From Alphaproteobacteria bacterium (lineage in GTDB: Bacteria; Pseudomonadota; Alphaproteobacteria; Micropepsales; Micropepsaceae), in contig JAGWSK010000122.1 of assembly GCA_028869355.1 (NCBI GenBank), positions 1 through 13,847 of the forward strand: a stretch of DNA of 13,847 bases, read 5' to 3'. The notes under the pieces were generated by a model. The model was given only the letters and a program-made list of their open reading frames with translations. It ran no database searches and had not been told where the DNA came from. The translations under genes and the position numbers were made by a program. Position 1 is the stretch's first letter. Each line of letters begins with the position of its first letter. Positions 7,123 through 13,015 of the stretch are shown piece after piece.

Positions 7123-7584
7123 TCACACCGCTCGCGATGCGGCCTGAATGGCCTTGATGATATTGAGATAGCCGGTGCAGCGGCAAAAATTCCCTTCGAG
7201 CTCGCGGCGGATCAGCGCTTCGTCCGGTTGCGCATGCCGCGCCAGCAGATCGACTGCGGTCATGATCATGCCGGGTGTGCAAAACCCGCATTGCAGACCG
7301 TGATGTTCCTGGAATGCCGCCTGGACGGGATGAAGCTTTCCATCCCTGCTCAAGCCTTCGATGGTCAGAATGGAATCGCCATCGGCCTGAACGGCAAACA
7401 TGGTGCAGGATTTGACCGCCTTCCCGTTCAGATGCACCACGCAGGCGCCGCATTGGCTGGTGTCACAGCCGATATGCGTACCCGTGAGCCGCAAATGGTC
7501 GCGCAGGAAATGCACCAGCAGCGTGCGATCCTCGACTTCGGCGGTGTGACGTTCGCCGTTCACTTCGACACTGATAGTGCTCAT
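7123..7584 (-). CDS. coxS: [2Fe-2S]-binding small subunit of a molybdenum hydroxylase
   Basis: 153 residues with all eight cluster cysteines of the CoxS/XdhA family. The plant-ferredoxin-type cluster uses Cys40, Cys45, Cys48 (GCDTSQCGAC) and Cys60 (KSCTM). The second, helical cluster uses Cys99, Cys102 (QCGFCTPGM), Cys134 and Cys136 (FCRCTGY). It would form the electron relay between the molybdenum subunit and the FAD subunit. ATG 7584 has GGAG 5 nt upstream (TGGAGTTGGC before the ATG). It lies 84 nt downstream of coxG, a gap with no ORF, and one base before the FAD-subunit gene. The cytosolic complex would be active only with a large subunit encoded elsewhere. Confidence 0.95.
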   Translation of the reverse strand: MSTISVEVNGERHTAEVEDRTLLVHFLRDHLRLTGTHIGCDTSQCGACVVHLNGKAVKSCTMFAVQADGDSILTIEGLSRDGKLHPVQAAFQEHHGLQCGFCTPGMIMTAVDLLARHAQPDEALIRRELEGNFCRCTGYLNIIKAIQAASRAV

Positions 7585-7668
7585 GCCAACTCCAGCGTGC
7601 CGTGCGACTTGCGCCAGATTCGGGTGAAGGTCAATGCGTCCGTTGCGCGGGCACTCCCCGGCGCAGGC

Positions 7669-8271
7669 CTACAGCACAACGGAAAAAAAGATCAGTAGAA
7701 TGACGATAATGCCGATCAGGCCCGCGACCCAGATCTGGGGTGCGAGGCCTTCTGACGCGGGGGGCTGTGGTACCGGCGTTGGTGGTTGGCTCGCAATGGC
7801 AGACGCCGCCTTGGCGGCCCTGGTTTGCATCAGCGCCGAAAATCTGGCGAAGAATTCGTCGGCCACCGATCTTGCAGCGCCATCGATCAGCCTTTGTCCG
7901 ATTTGCGCCAGTTTTCCGCCGACCACGGCTTTGGCGCTGTATTCCAAAATGGTCCGATTGCCCTCGGCCGCGAGAAGGACTTCCGATTGGCCGCGGGCAA
8001 ATCCTGCTGCGCCGCCCTGGCCCTCACCGCTTAGCCGCATCGCCCGCGCAATGCCAGGTGGACGAACCATATCCTCGATCGTAACTTTGCCCTGAAAGCG
8101 AGCCTTCACCGGACCGATTTTGAGCGTTGCCACGGCCTGGTATTGATTGGGGCTCAACTGCTCGACGGACTCGCAACCGGGGATGCAGGCCGACAATGTT
8201 GCCGGTTGTCGCAGTGCGGCCCAGACCTGATCCGGCGCCGCGGGGATGCTGTATTTGCCTTTGAAATCCAT
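7669..8271 (-). CDS. coxG: CoxG-like SRPBCC protein with C-terminal membrane anchor
   Basis: A 200-residue CoxG (CO dehydrogenase subunit G family). Residues 1-150 form the SRPBCC/START-like domain, with the family's MDFKGKYSIPAAPDQVW opening, the IPGCES segment (30-35) and a Gly-rich GEGQGGAAGFARG stretch (82-94). A Pro-rich linker (161-178) leads to a single hydrophobic helix at about 179-199 at the extreme C-terminus. In Afipia (Oligotropha) carboxidovorans CoxG recruits CO dehydrogenase to the cytoplasmic membrane. It is the first gene of the operon. I chose ATG 8271 because the family begins at MDFKG; a TTG five codons upstream (8286) is possible but not needed. It faces the divergent cold-shock gene across 138 nt. 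Confidence 0.9.
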   Translation of the reverse strand: MDFKGKYSIPAAPDQVWAALRQPATLSACIPGCESVEQLSPNQYQAVATLKIGPVKARFQGKVTIEDMVRPPGIARAMRLSGEGQGGAAGFARGQSEVLLAAEGNRTILEYSAKAVVGGKLAQIGQRLIDGAARSVADEFFARFSALMQTRAAKAASAIASQPPTPVPQPPASEGLAPQIWVAGLIGIIVILLIFFSVVL

Positions 8272-8409
8272 GACATGCGTCTGCAAATGCGATGTGACTG
8301 GTGGCCGTGCATTGCGGCCGTGAATCTGTCGCGCAAGATGCGAATCACACCTTCTCGTGACCTGACATTTGTGTTAAATTTTAGTCAAGCTGCGCAGGGG
8401 CGAGGGGCA

Positions 8410-8949
8410 GTGGGCACAGAAGTGATGATGCCGGAATCCATGGGAACCGGCGAAGCAATCGTTCAGATTGCCGGAAAGATCAAGTGGTTCGACAACGTCA
8501 AGGGCTACGGCTTCATCAAGCCGGCGGAGGGGAGTTTGGGCGATGTCCTGCTCCACCAGTCCTGCGTGCGCCAATCGGGATTCAAGCTGGCGCAGGAAGG
8601 GGCCAGCGTGATCTGCCATGCGGTGCAGCGGCCAAAGGGATTTCAGGCGATTAAATTGCTGGAGCTGGATAACAGCACAGCATTGTCGCCTGCGAGCGGC
8701 GCACAGACGGTCGCTGAATCCCAGCCTTCCGGTGCAGCATTCGAAGCCACCGTGAAATGGTTCAATCGCGGCAAGGGTTATGGCTTTGTCTCGCGGGATG
8801 CGAATTCGCCGGATGTCTTCGTCCACATGGAAACGCTGCGCCGGTCGGGCATCCGCGAATTATTTCCGGGACAGCGGGTGAGGGTGCGCGCCGGCGACGG
8901 CCCGAAGGGCAAACTCGCGGCCGAAATCGCCATCGTCGATATTTCCTGA
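8410..8949 (+). CDS. Double cold-shock-domain protein
   Basis: About 179 residues with two cold-shock (OB-fold) domains separated by a Ser/Ala-rich linker (about 88-110). Domain 1 has KIKWFDNVKGYGFI (RNP1 at 31-36) and DVLLH (RNP2, 45-49). Domain 2 has TVKWFNRGKGYGFV (RNP1 at 122-127) and DVFVH (135-139). The aromatic RNA-binding residues are kept in domain 2; domain 1 has LL in place of the FV of RNP2. Cold-shock proteins bind single-stranded RNA and DNA and act as RNA chaperones. The start is uncertain: GTG 8410 has GAGGGG only 2 nt away, and ATG 8425 or 8428 are possible. Two-domain versions are typical of alphaproteobacteria. It is separated by 58 nt from the DUF192 gene on the same strand. 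Confidence 0.9.
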   Translation: MGTEVMMPESMGTGEAIVQIAGKIKWFDNVKGYGFIKPAEGSLGDVLLHQSCVRQSGFKLAQEGASVICHAVQRPKGFQAIKLLELDNSTALSPASGAQTVAESQPSGAAFEATVKWFNRGKGYGFVSRDANSPDVFVHMETLRRSGIRELFPGQRVRVRAGDGPKGKLAAEIAIVDIS

Positions 8950-9007
8950 TCCCTGGGTCATAAGGTGAAACTCTTGCACGGCCGGGTGCGGCCGCTATTG
9001 TGACCCC

Positions 9008-9481
9008 ATGCGCGCCATTCTCGCTTTTCTGCTCACTTTCGGCTTCGTCTTTTCTGCCTGCGCGGCGGACATCACCGGTCCGCAGCCGACATTGCCGACC
9101 GCTCCTCTGGTGATCGATACGCCAAAGGGCCCGGTGCAATTCACCGTTGAAATGGCTGTCACCTTCAGCCAGCAGGAAACCGGGCTGATGTTCCGCAAAT
9201 CTCTGGCGCCCAATGCCGGCATGCTGTTCGATTTTCGCAATGAGCAGGAAACCTCGTTCTGGATGAAGAACACGCTGATCCCGCTCGACATGCTGTTCAT
9301 CAAGGCGAACGGCACGATTGCGCGGATCGCGGTAAATGCAAAGCCGCTGTCCGAGGACAGTATTCCGTCCTATGAGCCGGTGCGGGCGGTGCTCGAAATT
9401 GCCGGTGGCCGCGCCGGGCAATTGGGATTGAAACCCGGCGACAAAGTTCACGCCGCAATCTTTGGCAATCTTGGAAAGTAG
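9008..9481 (+). CDS. DUF192 family exported protein
   Basis: 157 residues. Residues 1-20 are a signal peptide (hydrophobic core ILAFLLTFGFVF, then SACAAD), so the protein is probably secreted to the periplasm; the Cys at 18 lacks a good lipobox, so signal peptidase I cleavage is more likely. The DUF192 domain covers about 35-153 with its hallmark blocks: QETGLMFRKSL (56-66), GMLFDF (71-76) and FWMKNTLIPLDMLFI (84-98). DUF192 proteins have a small beta fold and no agreed biochemical role. The gene lies between the cold-shock gene and tRNA-Pro; the grouping is probably positional rather than functional. Confidence 0.9.
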   Translation: MRAILAFLLTFGFVFSACAADITGPQPTLPTAPLVIDTPKGPVQFTVEMAVTFSQQETGLMFRKSLAPNAGMLFDFRNEQETSFWMKNTLIPLDMLFIKANGTIARIAVNAKPLSEDSIPSYEPVRAVLEIAGGRAGQLGLKPGDKVHAAIFGNLGK

Positions 9482-9544
9482 CTCGCCGGCCGCTTGCGCT
9501 CCGCCTTGAACCCTCCATCATCCGCGTGTATCGGATATTTGCGC

Positions 9545-9621
9545 CGGGGCGTGGCGCAGCCTGGTAGCGCATCTGCTTTGGGAGCAGAGGGTCGCGTGTT
9601 CGAATCACGCCGCCCCGACCA
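9545..9621 (+). tRNA. tRNA-Pro (anticodon TGG)
   Basis: A complete 77-nt cloverleaf. The acceptor stem pairs CGGGGCG (9545-9551) with CGCCCCG (9611-9617), followed by discriminator A and an encoded CCA. The anticodon stem TCTGC/GCAGA (9572-9576, 9584-9588) holds the loop TTTGGGA with anticodon TGG at 9579-9581. The T-arm is GCGTG TTCGAAT CACGC. Confidence 0.97.
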
Positions 9622-9687
9622 CCCTTCGCTCCGGAGCTGCCGGAGCTCCGGGTGGCAGGCCACGGGTATGAACTGCAAAGGAATGAA

Positions 9688-9993
9688 ATGCTCGCGCGTA
9701 TTTATCAGCCGGCCCGTACCGCAATGCAGTCGGGAAAGGCCCGCACAAAAAAATGGGTGCTGGAGTACGAACCGGAACAGCCGCGCGAGATCGAACCGCT
9801 GATGGGCTGGACGGCATCATCGGACATGCGGCAGCAAATCGTTCTCGATTTCGACAACAAGGATGAGGCGGTGAATTACGCCGAGGCTCACAAAATCCCT
9901 TATCAATTGTTCGAGCCGCAGGAGCCTGCACCAAAAGCGAAATCCTATTCGGATAATTTTCGCTACGACCGCAAAATTCCCTGGTCGCATTGA
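9688..9993 (+). CDS. NDUFS4-like accessory subunit of respiratory complex I
   Basis: 101 residues, matching the short alphaproteobacterial form of the ETC_C1_NDUFS4 family, homologous to the 18-kDa accessory subunit of mitochondrial complex I. Typical features are the MLARIYQPARTAMQSG opening, KKWVLEYEP (21-29), MGWTAS (39-44), DFDNKDEAVNYAE (54-66) and the C-terminal FRYDRKIPW (91-99). It would sit on the peripheral arm of NADH:quinone oxidoreductase. I chose ATG 9688 because AAAGGA (9677-9682) lies 5 nt upstream; longer in-frame starts would approach the tRNA. As is usual for this family, the gene stands apart from the main nuo operon. Here it lies between two tRNA genes. Confidence 0.93.
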   Translation: MLARIYQPARTAMQSGKARTKKWVLEYEPEQPREIEPLMGWTASSDMRQQIVLDFDNKDEAVNYAEAHKIPYQLFEPQEPAPKAKSYSDNFRYDRKIPWSH

Positions 9994-10002
9994 ATCGGAA
10001 GA

Positions 10003-10066
10003 CAGAGCACAGAAGACGGGCATCAGAAGCTGCGTCTGTTTTTTGATTCCCGTGTTCTGTATTCTG
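10003..10066 (+). repeat. Long imperfect inverted repeat (hairpin) after the complex I subunit gene
   Basis: Positions 10003-10028 pair with 10041-10066: 26-nt arms with 21 Watson-Crick pairs, two G-U pairs and three mismatches, around a 12-nt loop. The right arm opens with TTTT inside the stem. It fills the 85-nt gap between the NDUFS4-type gene and tRNA-Arg and may terminate the former's transcript or act as a processing barrier before the tRNA. Confidence 0.55.
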
Positions 10067-10078
10067 ATTTCTGAGTTT

Positions 10079-10156
10079 GACCCCGTAGCTCAGCCCGGAT
10101 AGAGCAACAGCCTTCTAAGCTGTGGGTCACAGGTTCGAATCCTGTCGGGGTCGCCA
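10079..10156 (+). tRNA. tRNA-Arg (anticodon TCT)
   Basis: A complete 78-nt cloverleaf. The acceptor stem pairs GACCCCG (10079-10085) with CGGGGTC (10146-10152), then discriminator G and an encoded CCA (10154-10156). The anticodon stem ACAGC/GCTGT (10107-10111, 10119-10123) carries loop CTTCTAA with anticodon TCT at 10114-10116, reading AGA. The T-arm and acceptor strand at 10132-10150 recur downstream at 12670-12688, making this gene a likely integration target. Confidence 0.97.
10132..10150 (+). repeat. Putative attachment-site repeat, tRNA-borne copy
   Basis: GGTTCGAATCCTGTCGGGG, the T-arm and 3' acceptor strand of tRNA-Arg, matches the downstream copy at 12670-12688 in 18 of 19 positions in direct orientation. 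tRNA 3' ends are the commonest core sites for tyrosine integrases. Identity stops three bases before the CCA end of the gene. Confidence 0.6.
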
Positions 10157-10199
10157 TTTGCCGACTGTCTGGTCCGGAGACATGGATAACGGAACGTTC

Positions 10200-10412
10200 C
10201 TAAGACATCGGTGACAACCTCGGGCCGAAGGGGTTGTCGAGGGGCTGCAAGTTTTTTGCTCCAAGTCGATATGTGAGATCGTAATGCATGAAGGAGACGA
10301 GCCAGATGCCGTCGTCGACTTCTTTGATTCCGGGCGTCTGGCCGTAATTTCTGGTTTTCGCCAATGACGTTCGTGCGCTCCAGCGGGATGGCCACGCCGC
10401 GCAGTGGTTTAT
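10200..10412 (-). pseudogene. C-terminal remnant of a transposase (IS481-like)
   Basis: An uninterrupted minus-strand frame ends at TAG 10202-10200 and has no start. Its last 50 codons (10349-10200) contain GIKEVDDGIWLVSFMHYDL and then LDNPFGPRLSPMS, which I recognise as the usual C-terminus of IS481-type transposases of rhizobia and relatives. The whole catalytic DDE core is missing, so this is a dead fragment. The segment between the two blocks (TYRLGAKNLQ) reads unlike the family, which suggests small compensating indels. The sequence after the stop (GTCTGGTCCGGAGAC, 10168-10182) looks like the element's terminal region and begins about 11 nt beyond the tRNA. The fragment abuts the stop of the sulfotransferase gene. 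Family assignment is from memory of the motif, not a search. Confidence 0.6.
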
Positions 10413-11579
10413 TCAACTCGGCAGTTCGGCCAGATGCTCAGAAATCAATTTTCTGGGAACAAGGTACGCCGCAAGAATAGCTGATGCGACGATTATCGCT
10501 TCGTCGTCGAAGAAGCTCAGTAGGTGGACCGAATCCACAAAGGTGTTAAAGGGCGTAAATGGGTAGAGGAGGCCCAAAGCCATTACAATCCGGGCCGAGA
10601 ATGGCATTCGCTCGTCCCGAAGTAGTTCGAAAGTAAACCGGCAGGCCCTTTCAACGAAGTGAAGTCCAGAACGTGCAAGGCCCGGGACCGCGGGGATCAT
10701 CCTTCCTGCGGTCCGCACGCGGCAAGTGGAAATGTCCATGCGGGAACGAGCAACAGAGGCCTTCGGCATCTCTCTGCGGCTTCGGACCAGGTTTGGCATG
10801 CCGGCGTATTGCCACTCATAAATTTGGAAATCCCGCGCGTAGAGAGTTTCGATTTTTGCTTTCGCACTCAGCGTGAAGGGAATTTTTTCCCGGCTATCAG
10901 TTCGGTTGAGGTGGGGGAATTCGATTTTCCTGTTGAGCTTTTCGCCTAAAGTTCGAGCGTATTCGGCACTTCGTTCCAACACGCCGCAGTGAAAGACATT
11001 TTTGAGGAAGAACTCCGGTACGTCATCCGCGGCGGATATTCCAAGATAGGAATTCGCGATGTCACGATAGATTTCACGGTGATCTAGAAGAAAATCCAAA
11101 TATCCGTCGAAATCATACTTCGCCGCAATTTTGGGCGCGATGCTTGAGTCGAACTGCTCCAGATACTTCTTCCGTAACTGAGCCGCACGCGCATAGAGAT
11201 ATTCCGACCGGCATCGATCATACGGATTGCGAAGGATGGTGATGATTTTCACGCGGTGGCGCATTTTATGCTCCACCGAGCGAAAATCGATATGCCCTCC
11301 GGTCAGCAGGTTGCCCGGCTGAGCGAGTCGATTAACTCTGGAAAATGCGCGCGAAAGGGACGGGGTTAAAAAATTTTTCGTAGTGTTGCGCATTTGAGAT
11401 CGGCGGAACCGCAAATGCTGGAACGGCGAAATTCGACCGTCCAATTCCAATGTGTTCGGAAGGCTGAAAATATATTGGTCTGCGAATGCCTGTTCGAGCA
11501 GCTTCTGAAGGCTCGAGGAGCCACTTTTGGGTATTCGTATACAGAGGAAAAGGAAGCCGGTATCGGAAAGGCTGGGCAT
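10413..11579 (-). CDS. Sulfotransferase fused to a C-terminal DUF1232 (YkvA-like) membrane domain
   Basis: A 388-residue ORF. Residues 1-260 look like a sulfotransferase of the carbohydrate/family-2 type. The 5'-phosphosulfate loop of PAPS binding is IRIPKSGSSSL (14-24) and the 3'-phosphate site IITILRNPYDRCRSEY (112-127); FPHLNRTDSREKIPF (221-235) and LYARDFQIYEW (246-256) match the family's C-terminal blocks. After a basic linker (about 262-315), residues 318-376 resemble DUF1232: LLRDERMPFSAR, then two hydrophobic segments and the FFDDEAII motif (356-363). The usual SPID motif is replaced by TPFN (342-345). The enzyme would move sulfate from PAPS to an unknown acceptor and may be anchored in the inner membrane. 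ATG 11579 is chosen (no clear ribosome binding site); TTG 11630 would add 17 residues. Base composition is more AT-rich than the flanks, suggesting transfer. Confidence 0.75.
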   Translation of the reverse strand: MPSLSDTGFLFLCIRIPKSGSSSLQKLLEQAFADQYIFSLPNTLELDGRISPFQHLRFRRSQMRNTTKNFLTPSLSRAFSRVNRLAQPGNLLTGGHIDFRSVEHKMRHRVKIITILRNPYDRCRSEYLYARAAQLRKKYLEQFDSSIAPKIAAKYDFDGYLDFLLDHREIYRDIANSYLGISAADDVPEFFLKNVFHCGVLERSAEYARTLGEKLNRKIEFPHLNRTDSREKIPFTLSAKAKIETLYARDFQIYEWQYAGMPNLVRSRREMPKASVARSRMDISTCRVRTAGRMIPAVPGLARSGLHFVERACRFTFELLRDERMPFSARIVMALGLLYPFTPFNTFVDSVHLLSFFDDEAIIVASAILAAYLVPRKLISEHLAELPS

Positions 11580-12019
11580 GGCACGTGCAGGAAATAAGGG
11601 CTCGAATCGTCTTCCCACTCTTGCTAGCAAGACACTGCTAACAAACTGTGTCAGAGTTTGCCAAACTTACGCCTTTCTGATGAAGAACCGTTTATAGTCG
11701 AATTCTTCCACAGCATTAGCCTTACAACAGGCTGAATGAAGACCAAATTGCCGGATTTATTCGTGCGTTCCAATCAGCGCGTGCTTTGGCATCATGCCTG
11801 AATCGATTCACGATCAATAATTATGGTATGGTTGTTAAACCTTCAGGCGATGGATCATTGACCGCGGAGGACGTTCAGACATTTCTTTATCAGTACGCCG
11901 CTCTGGTGGGCTGCGAGAAGCTGCGCGCAACGTCTGCACGTCATGAAGAGAGCCGATGTGATCGTCGTTACGGCACCGGACCTTCCATACGGCGTACCGC
12001 GAAAGTTCATTTGTTCGCC
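11580..12019. other. Gene-poor stretch upstream of the sulfotransferase and lipoprotein genes
   Basis: No convincing gene is seen here. Features noted: a perfect 10-bp palindrome TTGCTAGCAA at 11621-11630; a small stem CAAACT/AGTTTG at 11642-11660; and a minus-strand TATAAA (11696-11691) that could be the -10 box of the leftward sulfotransferase gene, though no good -35 is 17 nt away. On the plus strand the frame of the lipoprotein gene is open back to 11786, but that part has no recognisable domain and no start with a ribosome binding site. The sequence is visibly more AT-rich than the rest of the window. Confidence 0.5.
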
Positions 12020-12334
12020 ATGAATTGCTACCGGTACGGCGGCGTAGCGGTCTTTGTCGGAGCAACGGTTTCGTCCGTGCTCGCGGGGTGTGCTTCAGGG
12101 TCTCTCGCCGGTCGTGGCTTCTACGTTGTAAGCGTTACTTATCAATATTCCGATGAGAACCGCGTGGCTCGTGAGTGGCGTGCTCTGCTCACTGCGCAGG
12201 ACGAATGCTATACCGGCGGTTTCCAGTATGCGCAGCCGACGGGACCGCCGCAGATCATCAGCGATGGCGGGATAACAACCGAACATCGGGCGACGCGATC
12301 CTTCTACTGCATCGGCTTTCGCGGCGAGGGGTAG
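12020..12334 (+). CDS. Small putative lipoprotein, unknown function
   Basis: 104 residues from ATG 12020. A short polar start (MNCYRYGG) leads to a hydrophobic stretch (9-20) and a textbook lipobox VLAGC with Cys24, followed by ASGS. Position +2 is Ala, so outer-membrane sorting is expected. The mature part (about 80 residues) contains YQYSDENRVAREWRALL (41-57) and two further cysteines, Cys63 and Cys97, that could form a disulfide. I do not recognise the family. There is no clear ribosome binding site. The open frame extends 78 codons further upstream, but the lipobox argues for the later start. It lies inside the tRNA-Arg-bounded block, and its stop is followed at once by an inverted repeat. 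Confidence 0.6.
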   Translation: MNCYRYGGVAVFVGATVSSVLAGCASGSLAGRGFYVVSVTYQYSDENRVAREWRALLTAQDECYTGGFQYAQPTGPPQIISDGGITTEHRATRSFYCIGFRGEG

Positions 12335-12392
12335 GAGCGGTAAAAAGCGCGACCCAGGACTACAAAACTTCGGTCGGGTCATTTTACCGCTC
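12335..12392 (+). repeat. Inverted repeat immediately after the lipoprotein stop codon
   Basis: GAGCGGTAAAA (12335-12345) and TTTTACCGCTC (12382-12392) are perfect 11-bp arms. Inside them GACCC (12351-12355) pairs with GGGTC (12376-12380), continuing the stem after an asymmetric internal loop. The left arm starts on the first base after the TAG. It may terminate the lipoprotein transcript, but no T-tract follows the right arm, so an RNA-stabilising or other structural role is also possible. Confidence 0.6.
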
Positions 12393-12669
12393 GTGTTTCA
12401 TGCCAACGACAGGGTCCATTCGATCCGCAGCGTGCGCCAGCGCCCCTTCGGGCAGGGAAAATAAAAAAACACGGTGCCGGGTGCTGGCGCCATGGTTCCT
12501 GGTGCTACGGCCACCAGCATCGTTTGCAATTTTGCACGGGATGCAGGAAATCCGCGCGGCGCACGATCTCCCGGGCATGGTTTTCGCGCGGTTAATTCCC
12601 GACCTCGCACAAACACTAAGTGACTAAGGCCACTGCCATTTCTGCCGTTGCGTTCGGGACTTGCGGTAT

Positions 12670-12688
12670 GGTTGGAATCCTGTCGGGG
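12670..12688 (+). repeat. Putative attachment-site repeat, distal copy
   Basis: GGTTGGAATCCTGTCGGGG repeats the 3' part of tRNA-Arg(TCT), differing only at the fifth base (G for C). The bases around it do not fold as a tRNA, so this is a fragment, not a gene. Together with 10132-10150 it brackets about 2.5 kb of AT-rich, transposase-scarred sequence. Confidence 0.6.
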
Positions 12689-12720
12689 CAGGATGGTTGC
12701 GGATGAATCGAACACGCAGC

Positions 12721-12738
12721 GCGGACCAAGTGGTCCGC
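12721..12738. promoter_or_regulatory. Short perfect palindrome, possible operator
   Basis: GCGGACCA-AG-TGGTCCGC has 8-bp arms and a 2-nt centre, the size of a dimeric repressor site. A second small dyad, GCTCA-GCG-TGAGC, overlaps its right end (12736-12748). It lies 26 nt before the ATG of the small hypothetical ORF at 12764 and 33 nt after the tRNA-derived repeat. No regulator gene is next to it. Confidence 0.35.
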
Positions 12739-12763
12739 TCAGCGTGAGCGTCACCATAGAATC

Positions 12764-13015
12764 ATGGCACGTGCAGTTTTATATTACTGTCATATTCGGC
12801 GGTCCGCCGTGCTGTCAGCATTTGGATTGTGGGTCGCGATTTCCGCGTTTGCTTCTCCCATCATCGGGATGATGCTGGCCAGACAGCTGCGCGGAAAACG
12901 CACACGAGCCCGGCGCTACGCCGTCAAGTATCGCAGATGGCTGCGGAAATCGGCCAGCCTCCAGAGGGACCGGCTTTCACGTAAATGCGCATCGCGGGCG
13001 GTGGGCGATTGCTGA
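12764..13015 (+). CDS. Small hypothetical protein with one membrane segment and a basic tail
   Basis: An 83-residue ORF. Residues about 14-39 are hydrophobic (LSAFGLWVAISAF, then SPIIGMMLA), and residues 41-83 are very rich in Arg and Lys (RGKRTRARRYAVKYRRWLRK at 43-62). This would be a single-pass inner-membrane protein with its basic tail in the cytoplasm. I recognise no family. No good ribosome binding site precedes ATG 12764, and the basic tail could simply reflect GC-rich non-coding sequence, so the call is tentative. Confidence 0.35.
   Translation: MARAVLYYCHIRRSAVLSAFGLWVAISAFASPIIGMMLARQLRGKRTRARRYAVKYRRWLRKSASLQRDRLSRKCASRAVGDC

Larger units (their letters stand above)
12393..12763. 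other. Gene-poor stretch containing the downstream tRNA-derived repeat
   Basis: No gene is supported in these 371 nt. A minus-strand frame across 12398-12757 lacks any known domain and runs over the tRNA-derived repeat, so I do not call it. The stretch holds a short hairpin GCCCCTTCGGGC (12442-12453) followed by an A-rich run, the second copy of the tRNA-Arg sequence, and the palindrome at 12721-12738. Confidence 0.5.

Noticed and set aside
8343..8409. Promoter search in the AT-rich patch before the double cold-shock gene (CTGACA, TTAAAT)
   Set aside because: The two boxes are only about 7 nt apart and no correctly spaced pair could be found, although a promoter must lie somewhere in this divergent gap.
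10090..10416. Minus-strand frame starting MNKPLRGVAIPL and ending near tRNA-Arg
   Set aside because: It runs over the transposase remnant in the wrong frame and ends in RIRTCDPQ-type sequence, the familiar translation of antisense tRNA.
12398..12757. Minus-strand 119-codon frame
   Set aside because: No recognisable domain, no ribosome binding site, and it crosses the tRNA-derived repeat (RQDSN-type antisense-tRNA sequence).
11577..12776. Exact 14-bp direct repeat CATGGCACGTGCAG at 11577-11590 and 12763-12776
   Set aside because: It contains the palindrome GCACGTGC and overlaps an ATG at both places, but a 14-bp match is reasonably likely by chance in a window of this size and no other feature supports it.
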